64,000 bases of DNA from Pseudisothecium myosuroides (taxonomy: Eukaryota > Streptophyta > Bryopsida > Hypnales > Lembophyllaceae). The notes under the pieces are model-generated. The model ran no database searches, was not told the DNA's origin, and worked only from the letters and a program-made list of their open reading frames with translations. Positions within the stretch are counted from its first letter, which is position 1; each line of letters opens with the position of its first letter. Positions 29,440-42,029 of the stretch are shown here, piece after piece. The position numbers and the translations under genes were made by a program. Where the stretch lies: assembly GCA_951799445.1 (NCBI GenBank), contig OX637294.1, positions 18,501,452 through 18,565,451 of the forward strand, in the 5' to 3' direction.

Positions 29440-30167
29440 TTGTTATATAGGTATGTCTAATTCCAACCGTAGGCTGGTCAGGAAATCAACCGAAAATCAA
29501 CGGCTTGTAATACATCATAACTGAGCAGTTAATAGAGGCCCACTTCAACGAAAATACAGTAGCCTATAAATTGAAAGGGGGGGGGCGAAAAGAGGTCACT
29601 TATTCTACCTTATGATTTTTCTTCTAGGAGGGAGTACATGGAGTCCCATTGTTGTTAAACTAAGAGTATTTAAATGTAAAAATATGTGTGTAATTGTAGA
29701 CAATCATCTACCCTACATGTAGGTCAACTTTATAAATAATTAGGAAAAATTTGGAACATGTTTAAAATTTTTAAAATTGTATAACTATCATTTCTAAAAA
29801 TCTGAAAAAATTTCACTGTTCCTAATTTGGAATATCCAAAAATTATTCTTGAGTTTTTTTTATAAAAAAAGAACACATTTACACATGTATAGAAAAAAAT
29901 CAATCCAAAAATTAGGAGTGTTGAAAAATTAGAAAGTGCAAAGTGTCCAAAGTCAAGAAATCCATATCAAGCTGCTGAACTATCTATATTCTAAAATTAA
30001 ATTATTTTGGCACCAATGTCTCAAATCTGACCTAAATATATGGTAACATAATTGCATAACATACATTTTTAAGAAGAGTGAGAGGAAATTGATTATAAGT
30101 TAGTTCAAGATATTTTATTTTGGGGGGAGGGTGTGGAATTCTACTCTAGTGTTTTTAAAGCGAGATG
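29440..30167. other. AT-rich spacer, no gene seen
   Basis: Contains a G homopolymer near 29579-29586 and a purine-rich AGGAGGGAGTA word near 29625-29635 that resembles a mariner-like terminus without a visible partner. Confidence 0.45.
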
Positions 30168-30976
30168 TTAACCCTGAAGTTTCAAGGCCTTTTCCATAAA
30201 AAAAACACTCAAAACTGCCATTTCTATAGCAAAGAGCAAAAAAATAAAAAAATAATTTGCCTATCTCATTGTAGCATCTTGTACTACACTAGTGTAAAAA
30301 TGTGGGGAAGAAATTTCAAAAACTTTGACAGTGTAGATTGCAAGATATTTGCATTCAAGTTAAAGATACAAGTTTTTTAGCACCTTACTCAACTACATTT
30401 TTTGGCTTTGAACCTTTTTACTTAAACCTTTTGCTCTACTAATTTTTGAATTTTGAATTTTAAATGATGAAGAATTGAGTTGAGAGTCTAGGAAAAAAAT
30501 TAAAAAACACACACATTCAATTTTCACTCCTTAAAAATTGTTAAATAGATGTAGGTTCAAGATTGAAAGGAGTTCAGAAATGAATCTTACAAGTTATTTT
30601 TTCAAAAAATTGCTTTAATTGCCCAAAAAACAAGATTGTCCATAACTTTCACATAACAAATCTATATAGAATTAATGAAAGCTTTCCACATACATAAAAA
30701 TGTAATCTAAGAGAAACAAATTTTTAAAATTTTTCATTTTAAGCTTAATTGAGGGATTTTTTCAGCTCTACCAAACTAAATTGATTTGGGCTTTTTGTGC
30801 CATAACTTTTGCTAGCTCTCAAGCACTGATTGAAATAAAAATTATATTTTTGGAAAGCTTATATGTTCTTCTATCTTCAAAAAAAACTCAGAATATCGCA
30901 ACAAATATTGAGACCGTAAGAGCTTGTTCAAAATCCATTTTGCCCCCCAAAGGAACAATGGGACTTTAGAGGTTAA
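30168..30976 (+). mobile_element. TTAA-bounded element, copy 1 (about 810 bp)
   Basis: The left end is TTAACCCTGAAGTTTCAAGG and the right end GGGACTTTAGAGGTTAA, forming short inverted termini inside a TTAA at each side. The right 190 bp is homologous to about 45960-46150 and about 57950-58095 (CATAACTTTTGCT, TTGAAATAAAAATTATATTT, TTCTATCTTCAAAAAA). The interior is AT-rich and non-coding. Confidence 0.55.
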
Positions 30977-31319
30977 ATCCGTCCCACAAAGTGACACTAG
31001 CAGGGTAGATTTGCCCTGGAGGAATACGCAAGAATTTTTAATTTGCCGCACATGATAAAATTTTCAAATTTGAATTCATATTTGCAATCAAAGGCCCTGA
31101 TTTAAAGGGGGGGGGGTCTAAAACATATCCTAGACATGGCACAAAATAGGATTTTTATTTTATTTTTTCCCCTTGAAAATACAAAATTCACCCTGTTGGT
31201 TCAACTTCATGGGACGGGTTTAACATCTTGCCTTTTTAAATGTATGGTATTCAAATAACAAAATACTTTTGCCCTAGAGTTGTGTTTAGTTAATGTGAAG
31301 GATCTCAGGTGTAAACACC

Positions 31320-31680
31320 CCAAAGCATTCCTACTTCCATTCTTGTATCCTAGACTACTACTAAATGTGTCCCTAGACTTTTGTTAATGTGTCCTTCAAA
31401 TGCTTAACTATGTGACTTGTTGACACATTTGAAGGATACATTCTTAACTGTGATTCATTGACTATTGATTTTTGCATATTTTAGTTTAGGATCCACCTAT
31501 GTGACAGTTTCAGTGGTCTAGGGAGCCAACACTTTCAAAAATTATAGAAATTACATACCACATCCGAAAAATCTATTTTTTTTTTGATATTCATGATTTT
31601 CACTTGCTGATACTACAAAATATTATTTTTAGGATTAGGTGCCTCCAACTATGCTGAATTGCTTATATTGACAGTTTTGG
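31320..31680 (-). repeat. Dispersed repeat R2, copy 2 (inverted)
   Basis: The reverse complement of 2870-3200, with landmarks CCACCTATGTGACAGTTT, GAAATTACATACCACATC and GCCTCCAACTATGCTGAATT. Confidence 0.7.
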
Positions 31681-31895
31681 GTGTTTTCACCGTAACTTTG
31701 AAGAAAGTGCACCTTCTCACTCTTGTCACTGGCCAATCGGAAAAAAAGGACATTCGTTTGGAGGCTATTTGATGGGATTTTAAACCCTGTGCACATGCAA
31801 TTGGGTTACATGTCGGAAATTCTAAATTTGTCAGGTTATCAATATTCGGTACTTTACGATGATTTTTCTCAAAATTGTTAATTCTGGAGATGACT

Positions 31896-32198
31896 AAGGT
31901 AGTCTGCTCTAAAAGCAAGCGGGCTCTAAAACCGAACATGGCATAGAGGTACATTTTGCTTTCTTCAATGTACCAACACTATACATTTAAGGAGGTGGTC
32001 GGTTCTAGTGACCACTGCGTTTCAACTTCAAAAATTTGTAACTAATTCCATGAAAATCCAAAAAATATGAAACGACTTGGTTTAGATGCCAATTTCATTT
32101 TTCTTCCTCTGAAAATTAACTGAAAATTGTTTCAAAGAGTTTAGCTTCCCCCGAAAGGCAAACAGCTCTTAAATGGTCGCTTTAAGAGCAGATTACCT
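31896..32198 (-). mobile_element. MITE family M2, copy 3
   Basis: The ends AGGTAGTCTGCTCTAAAAGC and GCTTTAAGAGCAGATTACCT are flanked by TA on each side. The interior ATTCCATGAAAATCCAAAAA and ATGAAACGACTTGG blocks are shared with copies 2 and 4. Confidence 0.8.
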
Positions 32199-32528
32199 TA
32201 TACATTTAGGGGTTCAGTTAATCCTTCCTTTCTGCACAGCACAGTTATGCAGCAAAATTACACTAGAATATTTGAAGTTGAGGAGAATTGAAGGACCTAG
32301 AGAAATGTGGAGCAATCTCGAATCTCCTCAAAGTCGTGCTCCGCATCCTTCATCTTCCGTTTCTGGCTCCATTTCCCTGTCGGCGGTGGTATGGCCAGAT
32401 TCTGAAATAAAATTGGAGGAGAAAAACAGGACATGGAAGCTTGCAGTTGGGTCAGCCAGAACTATGATAAAGAATTCTTTCATCAGATTTTCCTTCCAGA
32501 ATCATCCTCCACTGAACAGGCCGCTGTT

Positions 32529-32541
32529 TTCTGGAATATTC
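32529..32541 (+). promoter_or_regulatory. Heat-shock element 1 of small HSP copy 2
   Basis: TTCtgGAAtaTTC is a perfect three-pentamer element, about 170 bp upstream of the TATA box. Confidence 0.65.
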
Positions 32542-32645
32542 TCAGGAAATTAAGCTTCGGTACACTGTTCACAGTTTCGGTACATTTCCAGTCTCTTCTA
32601 CTGTAGATATTTGTAGAATGTTCATTTCCAGTCTCTTCTAGATCT

Positions 32646-32658
32646 TTCAGGAATGTTC
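32646..32658 (+). promoter_or_regulatory. Heat-shock element 2 of small HSP copy 2
   Basis: TTCagGAAtgTTC is a perfect three-pentamer element about 54 bp upstream of the TATA box, at the same relative place as the element of copy 1. Confidence 0.8.
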
Positions 32659-32711
32659 TACTTCTGTGCTAGACTTCGACTTAGCATCCACGTCTGGCCT
32701 CTCCCTATCTG

Positions 32712-32719
32712 TATAAATA
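32712..32719 (+). promoter_or_regulatory. TATA box of small HSP copy 2
   Basis: TATAAATA, with flanks CCTATCTG and GATCACTGAGCTCAT homologous to the copy 1 promoter. Confidence 0.8.
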
Positions 32720-32898
32720 GATCACTGAGCTCATACAAGTTCATTTCAAATATCTTCAAATCTTCTACATTGCATCTGCAACTTGAGAAATTGAAGCTTT
32801 CCAGTGATTTTGATTGAGCTTACGGTGCTTGAATTCTCCATTTTCTCTGTAAGGACCGACCTAACATTGGTTAGTGTAGTTCAGTTGACAGCATAATT

Positions 32899-33591
32899 AT
32901 GGCTCTTGTTTTGTCACCGTGGTTTGGGCGAGGATGCGGACGGCGCAGTACCCCGAGGTTCGGCTTCGGCAGCCCTTCATTATTCACCGACTTAGTCATC
33001 GTCAAAGTGCCATTGCAAAGGCAATCTTGCGCACCGGTGGAGCGCTCTGCTGCAACCGCCAGTGCTCGTGTAGTGCAATGGGCTGAGACCCCAGAGGCAC
33101 ATATCTTCACGCTTCGTCTGCCAGGTACTTATCTCTCCAGACCTTATTCATTCAACTTAGTTAAGCTTTTGAATTAAGCTGGTCTGCTTGCATGGAAAGA
33201 ACTTGTTTGCAGTATGGACTAACTATGGCTAATTCGTGATCCACATACAGGATTGAAGAAGGAGGATTTGCACATCCAGGTTGAAGACGACCGAATTCTT
33301 TACATCAGTCACAGTAACCAGCCCAAAGAAGAAGCCACAAAGGAGGGAGACGCTGCCGCTGCTTCAACTTCCCAACCGCAAGAGCAGACACCGAGCAGTA
33401 GCTGCAGTTTCATGCGAAAGTTCAAGCTGCCAGAGACTTCAGACGTGGAGCAGATCAAAGCGGAGGTTATCAACGAGACTTTGACAGTCACTGTACCGAA
33501 GCGAAAGAGCAAGACACCCGAGGCTCGGAAAATTGATGTTAGTGATGGTGCGGTGGTAGTGGATCCTAAGCCTTCGGCCTCACAAGCGTAG
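32899..33591 (+). CDS. Class I-like cytosolic small heat-shock protein, copy 2
   Basis: Same role and domain layout as the gene at 13050: alpha-crystallin domain starting WAETPEAHIFTLRLPGLKKE, Ala/Ser/Gln-rich insert, and C-terminal IDV. Exons 32899-33124 and 33251-33591 give 188 residues. Both copies have a 126-bp intron differing at only a few positions. Protein differences are minor: EEATKE for EDVAKE, an extra Ser-Lys before TPEARK, and a different last few residues (PKPSASQA). The flanking promoter and 3' UTR are clearly more diverged than the exons and intron. Two perfect heat-shock elements and a TATA box precede it, so heat induction is likely. Confidence 0.93.
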
Positions 33592-33784
33592 ACTTATCTC
33601 AGTGTTCACTATCGTACATCAACACCATGACATAGCTAATAAGCTCTCTAATTAGGTGTGATTGCATCCAAATAGCTTCAGGCAATTACTCCTAAATTGG
33701 GCCTAGGAGGAAGCTGTAGAGGCTGAGTCCTTTTTTGCTCCTGTGAATTCTTTTTCAATGTACAGATGATCCTTCGGCATGGCA

Positions 33785-33790
33785 AATAAA
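33785..33790 (+). terminator. Polyadenylation signal of small HSP copy 2
   Basis: AATAAA about 195 bp after the stop codon, in sequence alignable with the copy 1 3' UTR. Confidence 0.55.
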
Positions 33791-34189
33791 ACTTTTGACA
33801 TCAACTCTCCGGTCTACCAGGTCTTTCACTCTGCTTGCCAGTTCCAGTTGCAGGATTAAACATGTGATGGAACAATTACAAGTAACATGTGAAGTGTGTA
33901 TTTAACAAAAAAATTGCGTTAAACAAAAAAGTGGAAGAACCAGCTATAAAACTGTCCGCTGCCAGCACAGTTGTAAGTCATAGACAGATCTAGCTCTGAC
34001 GCGGCTCCACATGTAAATCATTGATCTGATGCTAAGGCAGTCACCGTCTGCAAGAGAAACACTAACCTACTAGTATACAATTTGCAGTTCTACAGGTGGC
34101 AATGAAAGATGATGAGCAAGAACATAATATTGCTCGACGTGTGAGTACCCTATTCTACAAGGAGACGAAGAGAACATCCCTGAATTTAC

Positions 34190-37100
34190 TCAGGCGCCAT
34201 TATTATTAGTAATGGTACCTTCATATACCCCATCTGTCCGCAATTCTTCAATGGAATCAATTTCTCGGAGACCTCCTACCTCACGTAGCCCTGACCAGCC
34301 TCGCCGGGTAAGGTAGCCTCGGAAGTCCTCCTCTGTGTAGATAATCTTATTCTCTGTGTTGCCTGTTGTACGATTCGAATCATCATGCAGGAGCACCTCC
34401 ACTGAGATACCTGATTTTAAAAATTGGACAACCCACAGACCCCCCGTTAGTTTGTTGATCACTTCTTCAAAGCAGCTTCAGAATTTCAGCAGAGGAAACA
34501 ATTTCACAAATATCAGGGAAATGGATAAGTGGAGTTCGTCTGTGCTGGAATGGAAATGTATGATACTCAATCTTAGTGTTGCAGTCACCAACAAAAGATT
34601 GGCAAATTGAAGACAAAAATGGGTAGTCTGACCCTGAATTTGCCAATCTTAGTTGGTGACTGCAACACCTAGATTGAGTATCATACATTTCCACGAACAG
34701 AGAAATCACAAGTTAGACACGAAATATATGCAAGGCTCACCAAAACTTCCTAAACAGGAAAGTCATTCTTGGAAAATGGCCCTAGAACGCTATCGCCATG
34801 ATAATCTGTACTGACACAATTTACTGTAACCAACAGAAGTAATATAATATATTTCACTCGGCCTCGTCAGTACTCTAGGTAGAATTTGGAAGCTTCGAGA
34901 ACATGATATACGCAATCAGACGATACCTGGGTCCAGAATAAGGGAGTACTGGCCAGGGGGCATATCACGGCTCAAGGTTTGCACCACACCCTCCTCATCT
35001 TCCAGCCAGAATGGGCGCTTTGTACGCAAGCCGAATGCAGTTTTTATGGATTCCTTGATAGACTCAAATGGCCCATCGATTCTAACCCTACGCGCCAAAT
35101 CTCCTAACTTCACTGCAATCACCTTTCCTGCTGATAAGCGCCGATCTACTACACCTGGACATTCCGAAGAGAACGCAGCATCATCAGGTTCACAAAATGC
35201 TTTCGTAGCCACTCAATATCCAACTCACTCATATGCCACTTCAGAACAAAACATATGCACAGCATTGACTATGATCAAAATAACAATGTTTTCAGTAAAA
35301 TTAGACATCCTAGGAAGATGTTATCGCATAATAGTAAGGGCATTCACGGGCAATGAAGAGATGGCAGTTAACTAGGTCAAAAATAGAGAGATTCCCCCAT
35401 TTCAGTTCAGTTCAGTTCATTGTAGGAAGTTGCGAACTAAATATTTTAAACAGTCACAGAAAACACCTTGCTAGTAAGTACAAGTAGGTGATCATAGTGA
35501 AAGCTTCCTTTGAATCATGAAAAATCTTCCTTTGAATTGCATCACACTAATCTTGCCTCCCCACGATTAATCTCCCTATGATGTCGTCAAAATCTTTGAA
35601 ACAATAAATTTCACTGAAAACAATAAAGCTCAGTGTTAAATGAGTGCATTCTACAAAGAGTCATGACACATGTCAGATCATCAGTCCTCACCGTTTGCAC
35701 CCGTATCTCTTTGACACCACGATGCTGGAGCTCCGTTAGGTATGCAAGCTGGAGGGGAAACTCCAGCAGATAATGGAAGGGTAGCTGAATGTTCATCATT
35801 ATCCTGCCGATGCTCCCGGTTGCCTGTACTGGGTGGCCCTGTGAACATTGCAAAGAGGATCCACATGAGGTGATGCTGTAAAACCCTATGTCAGAAAATC
35901 TAGAGTAAATTCGACATCCAGTGAGGAGCGTAACCGTAATGTGGCAGCTACGCAAACTGCAACTAACGGAAACCGTTAGGGTACCTAGCCCGCCTTTTCT
36001 TACAATCGGTTGACCTTCAATTAAAAAAAGATGCGAGCATGACTTGGATAAATATCTATGGCCACTCATCTTGGATATAAGGTTCTCTACTGTCCCTTCA
36101 ACAGTAGTCTACAACCTCCTACTTTGAATCATTCTCTAGTAATCATCATACTTGTATGAAAGAAAGTTGATCTCAAGAAAGTTTGGATCCTACACCCAAA
36201 AAAATCTCTCAAGAGCTATTATACTCATCTCCCAATGACAGCACACTCTTTCATATTAATTAAAATGCTTAAAATGAAGGAAAGAGTATCCTCTGCCTTA
36301 GAAGTATCGAACAACTGTACTTAATAGATCGTCACCTTCACACATTAAACCTGCAATACCGTTCCCTAGTGGCGTTCTCAATTTCAGGGATTTCGCAGAC
36401 ATTGACAAAACTCGCAACACATGAATGCCCTCCCTAGATTACCAAAATGTAAGCAATAAAGTTTGAGGTACCTTACTGAGACAAGTACCTAAAGGCGACA
36501 CCCTAACATCATATTGGTTTTGAGAATGTACATTTCGACATCAGAATTTGTGTCAAGCTTTAGGGCATCTACAAAAAAACTTTGAACCCTTATAACTCTT
36601 ACAAATGGTATCCAAATGCATAAATCCCAATAATGCATTCTCTGGTGCATTGAAATCCTCTTTGATTTGGTTTGGTTTCAGTAAAAAAACTGACCATTCT
36701 AGTAATAGCAACCACGCTCAGTGTCGCTTGTAGGCGTGGTCACCTTAATCTAAAATTTTCAGATTGCTTCACTTCCATTCAATATCCCCCTTGCATTTTC
36801 GATCATTACAGTAAGTAATGATTGGCTAACCCTAAGTCGGGAGATTAGTACTTCTTCCGTCCAACAATAAGTGCCAACTTTAAACTCCATGTTTTTAAGG
36901 TTGTTTTGAGTAGGTCGTATGGAAGCTTTCTTGTGTCCAATTTTATTTAGGTTGCAATGAACACACGCAATGTTTCTCATTGAGTCTGGTGATATAAAAC
37001 TTGGAACCCTTTTGAATTCTTCTTTATCACAATATGATCAGTGAAATTGGTATCAAACGTTTCCAACAAAACTGCGGACACTAATTTCTCGTCGGGGAGG

Positions 37101-38481
37101 GAGTATGTTTCAGTACCTCTGGGTGATTGATCTGCTTTGCTAAGGCTCCGATACGGAGTGCACAGCTTGGCCCTGTCGCCCAGCAGGTCCTCCAAGTCTT
37201 TGAAGCAAGCAATTTTCGATGACCCTCGGTCGTGCGTCTTGGCTTTCTTGTACTCCTTGAGCAGGTTGCGCCATTTGTCCGTGCACATGGTGGGCGACCG
37301 ATCGTAGCCTCGGTCCTTCATTTTCTGCGAGATCTGCTCCCACAGATGCTTGTTGCTCTTGGAAGTATTAAAGAGAGCGTCCATCTCTTTCCGAAAAGCT
37401 ATTAGAGCTTTGGTCTCGTCTTGGACCCATGTTTCTGCCCTCTTCTTGGGAGGCCGGAAGGTTTCGCCGAATGCTTCCGGAAGCAGAACCGGTGACTGGT
37501 AGAAACAAACAATCCGCCAAAATCGCCGTCAGTCAAGGATCTAGGTTTACCGTTATCATACCAAAAGATTCATGGTCTTAAAGCGACTAATTCGATGGTT
37601 AATATTTTGCAAAAATTAAATTCGTAAATGGTGAAATTGGATATCCCAAGAATCAGCGAAGAACATGGCATGTATTGATCAATCAATAAATAAAATTATA
37701 GAAATAGATAAAATTGTAGAAAAGAAAGTCCCCATATGACCTACACAAATCTGCTGGAAAACACATGATCTCATTTCAAAAGCTCATTCCATGGAATCTG
37801 CGCTTCAACCCCTAAAGAACCACTGAATCATGGGTTTAGAAAGACCAACTCAACTGACCACATTGTAGATATAATGCTTCAATCGAGGTTAAATTATATA
37901 TCACGGGAATCAGTGAAGGACATTGCAATTGTTGGAGAGAACATAAACACTGTAAAAGAAGTTCACAGACGACCTACTCAAAACTGCTAATGAGAAAACC
38001 CACGACACCCAAAAACCTCATTCCACAGAATAATTATGCACTTGAACCCGTAAAGAAATAAGGATTTATAGTTCAAAACTGACCAATTCTATTGACATGC
38101 TTCAAATGAAGCCCAATTCATATCCCCCAAAATCACCGAACAACATTACAGTCGTTCATCAATAAAAGACAATCATCTTTATAAATTAATCTGAATAAAA
38201 CTTTGAACAAAAAGTAGTTCCAACTCAAACCTAATTAGGCTTCTTGGTCCTGTTAGGGTTACAACTAAATTGCGGATTGATCCAACCAGAAATTGCTTCT
38301 TGCACCAATTCCACACTTTCTTGACAACCCAACCACGAAATCTTGTTCCAAAACCTCAAGCTGAACCCAAAAGCGAACAATCAGAATCAGAATGTGTAGG
38401 AAAGGAAGGGGCCCATGCCTGACCATTCACAGGATCGACGATGTCAGCACTCTCTCTCCATCCAGTTCCGCCTTCAAACAT
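34190..38481 (-). CDS. GT-1-like trihelix transcription factor
   Basis: DNA-binding factor of the plant trihelix GT-1 clade, which recognises GT elements in promoters. Exons: 38419-38481, 37117-37495, 35692-35838, 34927-35154 and 34190-34410. All phases agree, giving about 345 residues. The trihelix domain shows [39 protein letters not shown] and [17 protein letters not shown] linker exon rich in Pro, Ser and Asn follows. The C-terminal GT-1 region shows [35 protein letters not shown] and [20 protein letters not shown]. The product is slightly shorter than Arabidopsis GT-1. The first exon ([20 protein letters not shown]) is the weakest call, because its donor would be GC instead of GT. A longer in-frame start at 38577 would use GTG and was not chosen. 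Introns contain a hairpin MITE and a Stowaway-like element. Confidence 0.88.
34550..34692. mobile_element. Hairpin MITE inside the last intron of the GT-1-like gene
   Basis: GGAAATGTATGATACTCAAT on the left is inverted on the right as ATTGAGTATCATACATTTCC. Pairing continues through GTTGCAGTCACCAAC and GATTGGCAAATT. The arms are about 55 bp and the loop about 30 bp, so the transcript would form a long, nearly perfect stem. Confidence 0.85.
36849..37105. mobile_element. Stowaway/mariner-like MITE in a GT-1-like gene intron
   Basis: The left terminus TACTTCTTCCGTCCAACAAT and right terminus GGGGAGGGAGTA are the characteristic pyrimidine- and purine-rich ends of plant mariner-derived elements, each with a TA. 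The right end lies about 6-12 bp inside the donor site of the trihelix exon. Confidence 0.55.
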
Positions 38482-38599
38482 TTTCAACCCAACCAAGCCC
38501 GTCGCATGCAGCTCGATCAAAGAATCTCGACCTAAACCGAAGGACCTCTCAAGATTCGACCTGATCTGATCTGCCACCCCTTCCCTTATTACACTACTG

Positions 38600-39990
38600 A
38601 TGATGAGAATTGGGACGAATGCGGGCCTGATCTTTCGGAGATTGCGAAGCTCTCACCGTGCTGTTCCCCTCGTTGTGATGAGTTCTGCAGCATAGGAATG
38701 CTTCCACGGCGCCATTTGGCATCGAAAGAAAGGAAGGAAACCATCGTTGGGAAGAGGCTGCGAAGAAGAATTACGACATGGGAGAGGAGGAGGAGGAGGA
38801 TCGGAATGTGAAGGAGAATTGCATGGATTGGGACCGGGAGGAGACATTATCATGTGGACATTCTGCTGCTTGGAAGTGGGGATGCAGAGGCTCGTCGGGG
38901 GCTCGGTTTGCAAGGCTGGGTGAGTTTTCTTTCTTGCTTTCTCGATCTGCCCGTCTGCCCGGGTTTGGGATGTTTGGAGTCTTGGTGGTTTCGTAGATCA
39001 TGGATGGGATTTGGTGGATTCAAAGATCTAAGAGATTTGGACATGACTCCAAATCTCTCTAAAGTAATAGGATTGGGACTAGGTTGATTACCGTAAGTGA
39101 AGGTCTGATTTGGCAAGTGAGTGCCGAAATAGTTGTTTTTTTTGCGTGTAAAGGGGTTTCAGACAACTAAAACTATTTGAGGTAGTGTATCATTGGTTGG
39201 TAATATTTCACTTGTAATATTCCAAACATTGAGACATGCCTAAAAATACTTAATTTATGTTTGAATTTGACCTTCACGTAGGGTATATTACATTAGAGAG
39301 GTTATTACATTAGGGAGGGTTATTGCATTAATGATGTTTGTATCTGGCCCAGGACAGAACTGAGCAATCAATATTACCTTAAGGAAGTTATTAATTTAGA
39401 GAGTATTTAGAGAGTATTTAGTATTTAGAGAGTATTTGTAGAGGTTCTTTATAATGTATTAGGATTGTGCTAGTATTAACCCTTACAGTAGGAAAAATCT
39501 AAACCTCTACTTTTTTTTTAAAGTGTACAAATTCTATTATTGGATTGATAAAAAAAATTATGGCTTGATTAGCAAGTCTGGGTGAGACTGTTTTTCGTCG
39601 TGCTGCCCGGCTACTTGGATTGGGATGGTTTGGGGAGTTGGTGTTTTTTGTAGATCTTAGACAAGATTTGGTGGATTTAGAAATTTGGGGACTTTAAACA
39701 TGTTAATTACAATATCACTTGCTTTGCCAGTGTCAACACCTAAGACTACCACTTTTCCTATTATGCACAAATTCTAATATTAGGCTAATAAAAAATTATG
39801 TTCTAATTGGCAAATGAAAGGAGATTTCAATGTACTGTATGCATTTGCACCATTTGGATGTTGTATTCAAATGTTGTGAGGGATCAAAGTTGTTTTTGGT
39901 AGATGTTCTCAGATCTTTTCTTTAACAATATGTACATATACATATGATTAAAGAGACATACATAATGTGATCATCTACTCAAATGGCACT
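38600..39990. other. 5' flank of the GT-1-like gene and spacer
   Basis: Overlapping ORFs in several frames near 38650-39120 lie in GC-richer sequence that is more likely 5' UTR or promoter than protein-coding. At about 39400-39440 a TTTAGAGAGTA word repeats three times. No other gene is visible. Confidence 0.45.
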
Positions 39991-40976
39991 TTAACCCCTC
40001 AACACTCAAGGGGCCCAAAAAAGGCCTCTCAGAGTTTCAAGTCCAATTCAAAGTGCTGTAACTTTTGCATCCAATGTCCAAATTCAATAAAATTTGTTGG
40101 AAAATTTGCGCTCTCTCTTCTAGTTTATATTGTAAAATTTTCAGATCAATCCAAGATGTATTATTGTCTTGGAAGCCAATCGAAGTTCACAGGTTATTTG
40201 ATGTATTTGAGTTCACCAAACTACATTTAAAGGCTGCAACTTTGGGGGCCTATATCTCCTTCATCTAATGTTTGTTTTCAGTCAAATTTATTGGATTATG
40301 TTCGCCTTGAATTCTAGTTATTGTGGTAAAATTTTCATGTCAATCTAAGTTGTTTTTAATGTTTGGGAGCAATTCAAAGTTTAAAGTCCAAACATTTTTG
40401 GATTATAGTGAACTTCGGCGGCTTGTTTCTTCTTTATACAATATTTGATTTCAATAAAAAAATTTGGAAAAGTTGCGCACACTAGTCTAGTTTGTGTGTC
40501 TAAAATTTCATACCAATCCAGGAGGTTATGAGTGACTGAGAAGCATTTTAGTAGAAGGAGGTTCAGCCCTAGATGTGTTTTTTGCAACTTTTTTTGCTAT
40601 TTTTTTGACATTCCAAAGCCATTTTGCAAACATAATGAGCCAATTCAATGATGCTTTTTTTTCACCAATGTGTTTGTATGGTGGTTTGGAATCACTTTAT
40701 AGTGTATAGTTTTTCTATTTGAGTAGGTTTAGAAATCGAATTTCACCTCCAAATGTGTTTCTAGGAAAATTTCAGCATCTTTTTTCTACACTAAAGTATT
40801 ATATCTTGCAATCTACATGGTCAAATGACTCCAAATTTGATTCACGCCATCTACAACACGTACACTACAAGATTGTACGGTTGAGATTTTTATATTAAAC
40901 TAACATTTTGAACTATATCACTTCAAAAGCAATGATGTTTTTAAACCCAAAAAGGCCTTGGGCCTTGAGGGGTTAA
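39991..40976 (+). mobile_element. TTAA-bounded element, copy 2 (986 bp)
   Basis: The left end is TTAACCCCTCAACACTCAAG followed by GGGCC. The right end is GGCCTTGAGGGGTTAA, giving inverted termini with TTAA at both outer edges. The interior has repeated AAAATTTTCA..TCAATCCAAG words about every 170 bp and no recognised transposase. Confidence 0.65.
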
Positions 40977-41436
40977 GGTACTTGGTGCATTTGGTTGTCC
41001 CTACTTTATATGAGTCTCTGATAGCAACTATCTGGAAGGGAGGGGACTGTAAATTTGAATCTTTTTAGGCAAAATATATTATGATCAAAAAGAATGTAGA
41101 CATGTGATTTTCAATTTTTGTAAGTTTTTTTTTTCCATCCCTATATGAATAGATTCAGAACCTTGTATTTCAAATGTGAAGCACTAAATGACCACACTAG
41201 TTACATCCAAGGCTTTCTTGGAGGCAAAGTAGTGCTAGATTGCACCAAAAAAATTAATTTGGCAAAAAATTGATGACAAATTGGAAAGTTCATTACTAGG
41301 AAAACTTCAAATTAATAAAAATCTTTGACAAAATTGTTAGATTATGGATGAAAATAGAATTTTGGATATGTGATATATGCTAATGTGATATATTTTGTCC
41401 AATATATGAATGTAATGTTGAAGTTTGGAACACCAC

Positions 41437-42025
41437 TACTTCCTCCATCCCATAATGATCTTCTTGTTAGACAAAATGTTCTGGATTAAGCTTGAAAATG
41501 ATAATTCTACAAATTTGTTTTGACCAATAAATAGAGTTCAATGTAATCTTATTGTCTTAAAATTTTGAGAGTTATTTTAGTTTTCAAAGCGTTGTTTTTA
41601 AATACTTACAAGAAAGAATTTTAGGGCATTTGGGAGGAGCACTAGTAGCCACTCATTTGACCACCCCGGTGTCCTTCCCCCACCCCTTGTGTTACCTTTC
41701 TGGTGTTCCCACATTTCTCACTAATCCACAATTTCACAATATTGTCTCGTAGATGCAACAACAAATGAAGGTAGGTCCTTGTGATGCTACAACGGTTGCA
41801 CGAAGGAGTATTGAAAAAGCAAGAATTGCATATTAAGAAAAGAAAACAAGGTCAATGAGAAATTCAAATCACGTTGCTTTGGGCAACCAATGGTCAACAT
41901 CAATGTAGAAACATCTTACTTTTGGCATGTTTCTCTTGACATTCTAAGAAAAGCAGGAAAAATTCAATTTGTGGGCCTTTCCTTCTACATCACAACAAGA
42001 AGATCATTTTGGGCCAAAGGGAGTA
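41437..42025 (+). mobile_element. Mariner/Stowaway-like element, copy 2 (589 bp)
   Basis: TACTTCCTCCATCCCATAAT at the left is inverted as ATCATTTTGGGCCAAAGGGA + GTA at the right, with TA at each edge. GATCTTCTTGTT and AACAAGAAGATC lie just inside. The left 230 bp matches 8951-9190. Only scraps of ORF are present. Confidence 0.7.
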
Positions 42026-42029
42026 TAAC

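Noticed and set aside
38356..38577. Longer N-terminal start for the GT-1-like gene
   Set aside because: The first codon would be GTG; an in-frame ATG at 38481 gives a normal start.
38653..39116. Overlapping ORFs on both strands near the GT-1-like promoter
   Set aside because: They are frames through one GC-richer 5' region, with low-complexity Pro/Ser/Glu content and no family resemblance.
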